From: Taxawa tesnikishii (nom. ined.)
Taxonomy: Eukaryota; Ascomycota; Dothideomycetes; Dothideales
NCBI GenBank assembly: GCA_030247885.1
Contig: JAPDRO010000023.1
Coordinates: 434,001-498,000, forward strand
Length of the DNA: 64,000 nucleotides
Reading direction: 5' to 3'
The position numbers and the translations under genes are program-made. The notes under the pieces were generated by a model. That model was given only the letters and a program-made list of their open reading frames with translations, ran no database searches and had not been told where the DNA came from. Below are positions 59,459 through 64,000 of this stretch, piece by piece (the first letter of the stretch is position 1; every line of letters begins with the position of its first letter).

Positions 59459-60936
59459 ATGCTGTCTTCAATCCTTGCAGCCAGCGTTTGCTGGTTCGCG
59501 ATCTCAAACGCCCAAACAGGTGTCGTGTCCCCTTGGTCGAGAAATGCGGCCCCTCCAACGTCGTCTGCGTGAACAAATATGCCGCCGTCATGCCGTACCA
59601 TTTCCAACGTTCGACCGGCGTTGGCAACTTCGAGACAACCTTCCCGCAAACTTCAGTACCGAACGACACCTCGTTCGGCCTGCTCAACACCAGCAACTTC
59701 GTCGTCTTCGATCGTGCCCGTGGACTGCGGATTCTGGGGTCCAACCCGACGTACGACTTTGTGTTCAACGTTAGCGCTGCCGTCCACGAAGCCCCTGTAT
59801 ACGTCCCTAGCTTGAACAAGCTGTTCTTGAGCCAGCTTGCGCCGCCTCCGGGTTATTTGCCGCAGCTGGTTGTCGATCTGAACGCGGATCCACCCACGCT
59901 GAGCGAGTTCTTGAGTGATCCTCCTGTGTATGCTCCGAATGGCGGAACCTTCCACAATGGATTGATTTACTGGGGTAAGCCACGCGTAGCCTCCCCTGCT
60001 CTCATAGCGAAGCAGTGTAACGTACTTACGCTTTCTCAGGAGCCTCTGGTGGTAACAACTCGATTGGCGGCACCGAGCAACGCCCGGGTATCAGAACGCT
60101 CGATCCCCACACCAACAAGACGGTGTCTCTTCTCAACAACTACTTCGGCTACTACTTCAACACAGTAGACGACCTCGTCGTCGACAGCCGCGGTGACATC
60201 TGGTTCACAGACCCACGTGCGTGCCCTTGTCCCTTGCCCCCTATCCTCCATCCCACCCTGAACCACCACCCTTGTCCCCCCTTTCCCCCTCCCTTCCGGC
60301 TGACCTCTAGCAGAATACTCGTGGTTCAACCGGCTCACCGACACACCGCCGCAACTCAAATCCGCATCCTACCGTTTCCGGCCCTCGACCGGGGCGGTCT
60401 ACATCATCGACGACACGCTCGTGCAACCCAACGGCATCGCCATCTCGCCCGACAACCGGCACGTGTATATCTCCGACACGGGCGCCGTGACCGGCGTCAT
60501 CGACCCCCGGCTCAACATCCCCGGATCCCCCTTCAATCAGACGGGCAGTCGTGCCATCTACAAGTACGACCTTGTAGACAATGCGACGCATGTGACGGGC
60601 AAGAGACCGATCTGGTACGCGCAGGATTGGGTCCCGGACGGGGTCAAGGTCGCGGCGAATGGCATGGTTGTTACCGGGGCGGGCAAGGGGGTTGATGTGT
60701 TGGATGAGTACGGGACGTTGATTTTGAGGTAAGTGAAAATGTGGCGCATGGTGAGGATGGCGGGAGAAATGAGTAGCGATGCTGACAGCAGAAATAGGAT
60801 CCAGACGAACTATGTGGTGCAGAATTTTGCGTGGGTGGGTGAGAATCTGACCGAGTTTTGGTTGATGGGTAATGGTGGTATCTCGAGGGTTAGGTGGAAC
60901 CTCCAGGGCCAGGATTTGACCAAGAGCAGCACCTGA
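59459..60936 (+). CDS. Secreted SMP-30/gluconolactonase-like protein
   Basis: Six-bladed propeller of the lactonase (lactonohydrolase) family, likely hydrolysing aldonic or related lactones outside the cell. Exons 59459-59974, 60040-60216, 60314-60728 and 60798-60936; about 415 residues. A signal peptide (MLSSILAASVCWFAISNAQT) begins it. Propeller motifs include YAPNGGTFHNGLIYWGASGG, VDSRGDIWFTDP, QPNGIAISPDNRHVYISDTG and WYAQDWVPDGVKV; the Asn and Asp in PNG and the DG/SD motifs are the usual calcium and active-site ligands. At CCCC 59529-59532 one base seems missing: adding it links the signal peptide to LVEKCGPSNVVCVNKYA and corrects exon 1. NxS/T sites suggest N-glycosylation. Confidence 0.87.
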
Positions 60937-61087
60937 TGTGCTTACGAGAGGTTGGTAGTGGGAGCAGAGCAGCGGCGGAGAAGGAGAACCATGTCATTTC
61001 GGATCACCCAGCTAGGATGGAGAAAGTGGATGAGCATGCAAGTGAAGGATGCACATACCTCTACAACAGGGGAGACAATGAAGGAGA
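60937..61087. other. Short convergent spacer
   Basis: 151 bp between the lactonase stop and the stop of the leftward secreted-protein gene. Confidence 0.4.
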
Positions 61088-61627
61088 TCAGTTACCGTGC
61101 TTGTCGCCAACTTCAACCGCATTATCAACCAGTTGCGCCTTTTCGAAATCCTTCCAGACGCCAGCATTGTGTTTGACGTAAAACCAATCCTGGCATTTAT
61201 AATCGTTCAACGACCCGTCCCCGTAGATGCCATGACGGCCCTCATCACCCACCGCTTGCGCGCACAGCGTGTAAAGCTGCGCCAAACAGACATCGTTCGG
61301 GATAAATTCGTTAACAGCGCCTTTAACCGGGTTCCACTCGCTGAACTGGAAGAGGCTCAGCTTCGGGTAGTGGTCGTGGTATTTCGGATCCTGACAGCGC
61401 AGAGCATTGATGCCGACGTAATGATCGGAGTTTCTAAAATACGCTGACTGTGGTGTTGCTGAGCCGTAGAGTCCCTTGGGGAATCTGGAGCAGAAGGCTT
61501 GGATCAATCGGATCGCGGCGGGGTTGTTGGAGTGGCATCTGTTCATGTCGTTGGAGTTGATGGCCATGCTGCTGACGGCCGGCGTCAGGGCGAAGAGGCC
61601 GGAGAGAGCGATGTTGCTGATCTTCAT
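61088..61627 (-). CDS. Small secreted cysteine-containing protein, unknown
   Basis: Intronless gene of 179 residues. The N-terminus MKISNIALSGLFALTPAVSS is a good signal peptide. The mature part has six cysteines (in NRCHS, AFCSR, ALRCQD, NDVCLAQ, TLCAQ and YKCQDW), an even number that could make three disulphides, and several aromatic residues (WNP, QDWFYV). There is no membrane segment, GPI signal or known catalytic motif. Small secreted proteins of this kind are often effector candidates or extracellular structural proteins, but lifestyle of the organism is unknown. It converges on the secreted lactonase gene, which is 151 bp away. Confidence 0.75.
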   Translation of the reverse strand: MKISNIALSGLFALTPAVSSMAINSNDMNRCHSNNPAAIRLIQAFCSRFPKGLYGSATPQSAYFRNSDHYVGINALRCQDPKYHDHYPKLSLFQFSEWNPVKGAVNEFIPNDVCLAQLYTLCAQAVGDEGRHGIYGDGSLNDYKCQDWFYVKHNAGVWKDFEKAQLVDNAVEVGDKHGN

Positions 61628-62615
61628 GGCTGTGCAATCGAGTCTTTTCCTCTGTTCGAGCGATCGTGACTGGCCTGCAGTGTTGTTCTTGGTGGGTCTG
61701 ATAAGCTTGGGGAGAACACGCTTCGTGACGGATCATTTTCGATACCGAAGACTGAAGGGACAGACAAAGAAAACGATCAAAGGAATTTACAAGTAATGTC
61801 AGCGTTGTCGGCGTCTCTTAGCAGAGAAACCGTTTCCTTCATGAAAGGATACAATAGCATTCAGGCATAGAATCAAAGAAGGCTGCAGAAGGAACGGCAC
61901 GCCAATCGCTAGGGACATTCAAAGAATGGGGCAGTGTTGTGCAAGCAGCAGCTGTCGCAGCCGGTAACGTTTGCAACGATGATAGGGTACTATTCTCAAG
62001 ACGAAGTGTTCTTACGCCAGGGTATGCTTTTTCATTAGATATCCTTTCGGCTCTAGGAATGCCTTCTCCCATAAAGAGCAGCCTCCAGATACGCAAAGTG
62101 AGTTAGCCAGCAGACGTCGTCCCGACCTCGGCGCAGCGCCAGCCGCCAACCCTACCATGCTGACATAATCCACCTCGTACACAAAACTCCGCGCCCTCTC
62201 AGACTCTTCTCTATTTTTCTCTCATGATACCAAAAAGGTCTCCATATACCCTTGGGCGGTCACATTCCTTCAATTGACCTTCCGCATTCCCGAGTGACCA
62301 AGACGGACGCACGTATAGCCTTTCATAATCCTGGCGCTGTTACTGAGGCATGAATAATGCTGGTTTGGTGGCGGGTTCGCTTCTGGCTTACAGATCTCTC
62401 ATTTGGCTTGATTTTCTTGATGATATCTCGATGAGCAATTCTTGGTGACCTCTTTGAAGGACCTCAAACAGTGTGGTGGACTTGCCGTTGGATGGTGCCT
62501 TGAACGCACGTCGACCCTTGGGTGGCATCCCCGGGTTCTTGGGCACCTTGTTATGTGTGAAATCGTAACATAGCATAACTTATATACAATCGTCGAACTC
62601 GTGTCCATCCAAGCA
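61628..62615. other. Intergenic region
   Basis: About 1 kb containing the promoter of the secreted-protein gene and the 3' flank of the catalase-like gene. Only short unsupported frames occur. Confidence 0.45.
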
Positions 62616-63890
62616 TCAGTTCGGGATCTCATCAATGCTCTTGACGTTGATCTCCTTCCTGCCATTCATTTTCCTCCGCAACGCGCTGCTAGCGGGGTAC
62701 ACTGTCGTCTCGTCAGCACTTGTTCAAACCGCCCCCGACCCCTGATTAAACTCACCAACTCTCCTCAATCTATTCGGACCCCCAAGCGGCTGATAAGCTT
62801 TCAGACCATGCCATGGATCCACCCTCATATGATCCTCCCAGAAGGTCTTGCGCTCAAAATCAAAGCTCTCCTGCTTCGGGATCTTCAACGTCGCAACAGT
62901 CTGCCAGGGACACTTCTCCGGATCCCAGATCTTGCCTGCGTACTCGACCGGCTGGTCTTCAAGATTCTCGCACAGTTGTACTTGGAACAGGTACTCGGCG
63001 TCGTGCTGGTTGTGAAAGTCCTGCAGCCAGCGGTGCAGGATATCAGAGCCGTCTTCGGGGCGTACGGTCTCGTCGAAGAGTTTCCGTTGCGTCTCCGACG
63101 ATGGAACGAGGCAGTACTTCATCACGTAGTCGCCGAAGCGGTAGGCGGTCTGCGAGTATTGACGCGTGCTTTCAAGATGTGTGTTCCGCACCTTGTCGCG
63201 CGCAGTTTGTAACTCCGTGTCATCGCGCGCTTCGAGGTGTTTGTATAGCTCTTTTTGATCGTGGCCGTAGTTGATGCGCAGATCAATGATTTCGCGTGTT
63301 ACTTTGGCGTTGGCGAGGTCGAGCGCGGGTGTGCTGTTGAACTCGATGTCCTGGGTTGGGAAGTCCTTGCCGGCGTCGAACATCTCGCCCTCGACATTGA
63401 AGAGCTTCATCGCGAAACCGCGAGGCACCGGAATGCGGTCCTAGCAGAAAGTCAGTCATTCTAGAACATCGATCTCTACAGTCGGACCCAAAAGGCGTAC
63501 ATCAAGACCTGGATCGCCGGGCTCGGTGCTGTATCTGCACACGACTGGGTATTCGCCAGCCTTCTCGAACAGCGGACCTTGCTTGAGATGCTTCGGCAGG
63601 TCATCCTTTACCACGAAAGTGCCCTTGACGATGCCGTGTGTGCGCGCATGCGTGCCGCTGTAGCAATGCCGGTGCATGTTCCATTGAGCTTTCTGGATGG
63701 TATTGATCTGCTCAGCCACAGCACGGATGTCGTCTTCCTCGCCCTCAGGGATCTTCTCGACACTCGAATCATCCCAACGGATGTAGTTCCTGTTTGCGAG
63801 GTCTTCAGAAGTAACGCCATCGGCATCCGGCTGGGTGCCGTTCTTGTTCGGAGCTGGGTGCACCGAGAGGTTGGATGTGGTGTCTGCCAT
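62616..63890 (-). CDS. Catalase-superfamily haem protein (catalase-like)
   Basis: Short member of the catalase superfamily lacking the C-terminal flavodoxin-like domain. Exons read leftwards: 63890-63501, 63440-62756 and 62701-62616; 386 residues with all phases correct. THARTHGIVKGTFVV carries the distal histidine region, VVCRYSTEPGDPGLD plus DRIPVPRGFAMKLFNVEGE matches the catalase barrel (R-S-PRG-A-K pattern), and YRFGDYVMKYCLVP holds further core strands. HPWHGLK-type VDPWHGLKAYQPLGGPNRLRR is followed by YPASSALRRKMN, a conserved end. Such proteins act as oxidases, peroxidases or lipid-hydroperoxide enzymes rather than true catalases; activity here is not predictable. No signal peptide or clear peroxisomal tag (ends SIDEIPN). 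Confidence 0.85.
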
Positions 63891-64000
63891 AGTAGGGCTG
63901 TATATGTTTGTGCCTGGTTGCGAACAAAGGAACAGAGACACAGAACTGTACCGGACCCTTACATGCTGTGACACTTGCCGTGTTTATATACAGACCCCAG
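63891..64000. other. 5' flank of the catalase-like gene
   Basis: Promoter-proximal sequence. A TATATA element on the reverse strand lies about 95 bp upstream of the start codon (near 63985). The window ends here. Confidence 0.4.

Noticed and set aside
3608-59532. Programmed frameshifting or multiple pseudogenes
   Set aside because: The sites share no slippery sequence or stimulatory structure, only homopolymers, and the affected genes include essential ones; sequence error is simpler.

Overview
The window is nuclear DNA of a filamentous ascomycete (Pezizomycotina, probably Dothideomycetes; the class is an inference from protein style, not proven). The evidence is many short GT-AG introns of about 45-80 nt, and fungal gene sets such as FlbA (two DEP domains plus RGS), PalA/Rim20, a SOG2-like RAM protein, a Mid2/SKG6-like sensor and a NirA-like Zn2Cys6 factor. 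One nuclear tRNA-Gly carries the standard intron next to the anticodon. No operons, CRISPR arrays, phage or intact transposons are visible.

Layout. 0-15.5 kb is gene-dense: mitochondrial ribosomal protein bL17m, a conserved unknown protein, dihydrofolate synthase (FOL3), the LRR/SOG2 protein, 60S stalk protein P1, a UPF0662 protein, a small SET-domain protein and a conserved coiled-coil unknown. 15.5-20.4 kb is sparse, with only the tRNA-Gly and a mucin-like membrane sensor. 20.4-28.5 kb holds a CRAL-TRIO/RhoGAP protein, a Dot5-like peroxiredoxin, an AAAP amino-acid transporter and a PRELI/Ups lipid-transfer protein. 28.5-35.5 kb is a 7-kb tract with no gene I can support. 35.5-55 kb holds FlbA, Chk1, an ACO2-type aconitase/homocitrate dehydratase, a zinc-cluster factor, PalA, the ATX1 copper chaperone and an SCPx-type thiolase. 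57.4-64 kb holds Rae1/Gle2, a secreted lactonase-like protein, a small secreted cysteine-containing protein and a catalase-like protein.

Neighbours are mostly independent housekeeping or signalling genes. Two divergent pairs share short promoters (P1/UPF0662, 400 bp; PalA/ATX1, about 500 bp). Cell-wall and polarity themes recur (SOG2, the sensor, RhoGAP), but no biosynthetic cluster is evident.

The most important observation is technical. Eleven otherwise well-conserved genes each lose frame once, always at a short homopolymer, and always in the way expected if one base were missing. Adding one base restores both the protein match and the exon-length arithmetic. A twelfth gene needs a net change of two missing bases or one extra. 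This is best read as homopolymer under-calling in the assembly rather than biology, and those genes should not be called pseudogenes. I found no convincing new defence, mobile or biosynthetic system. The best biological leads are the secreted protein at 61.1-61.6 kb, the conserved unknown at 2.8-4.5 kb, the acidic tail of the peroxiredoxin and a dispersed ~80-bp repeat relic.
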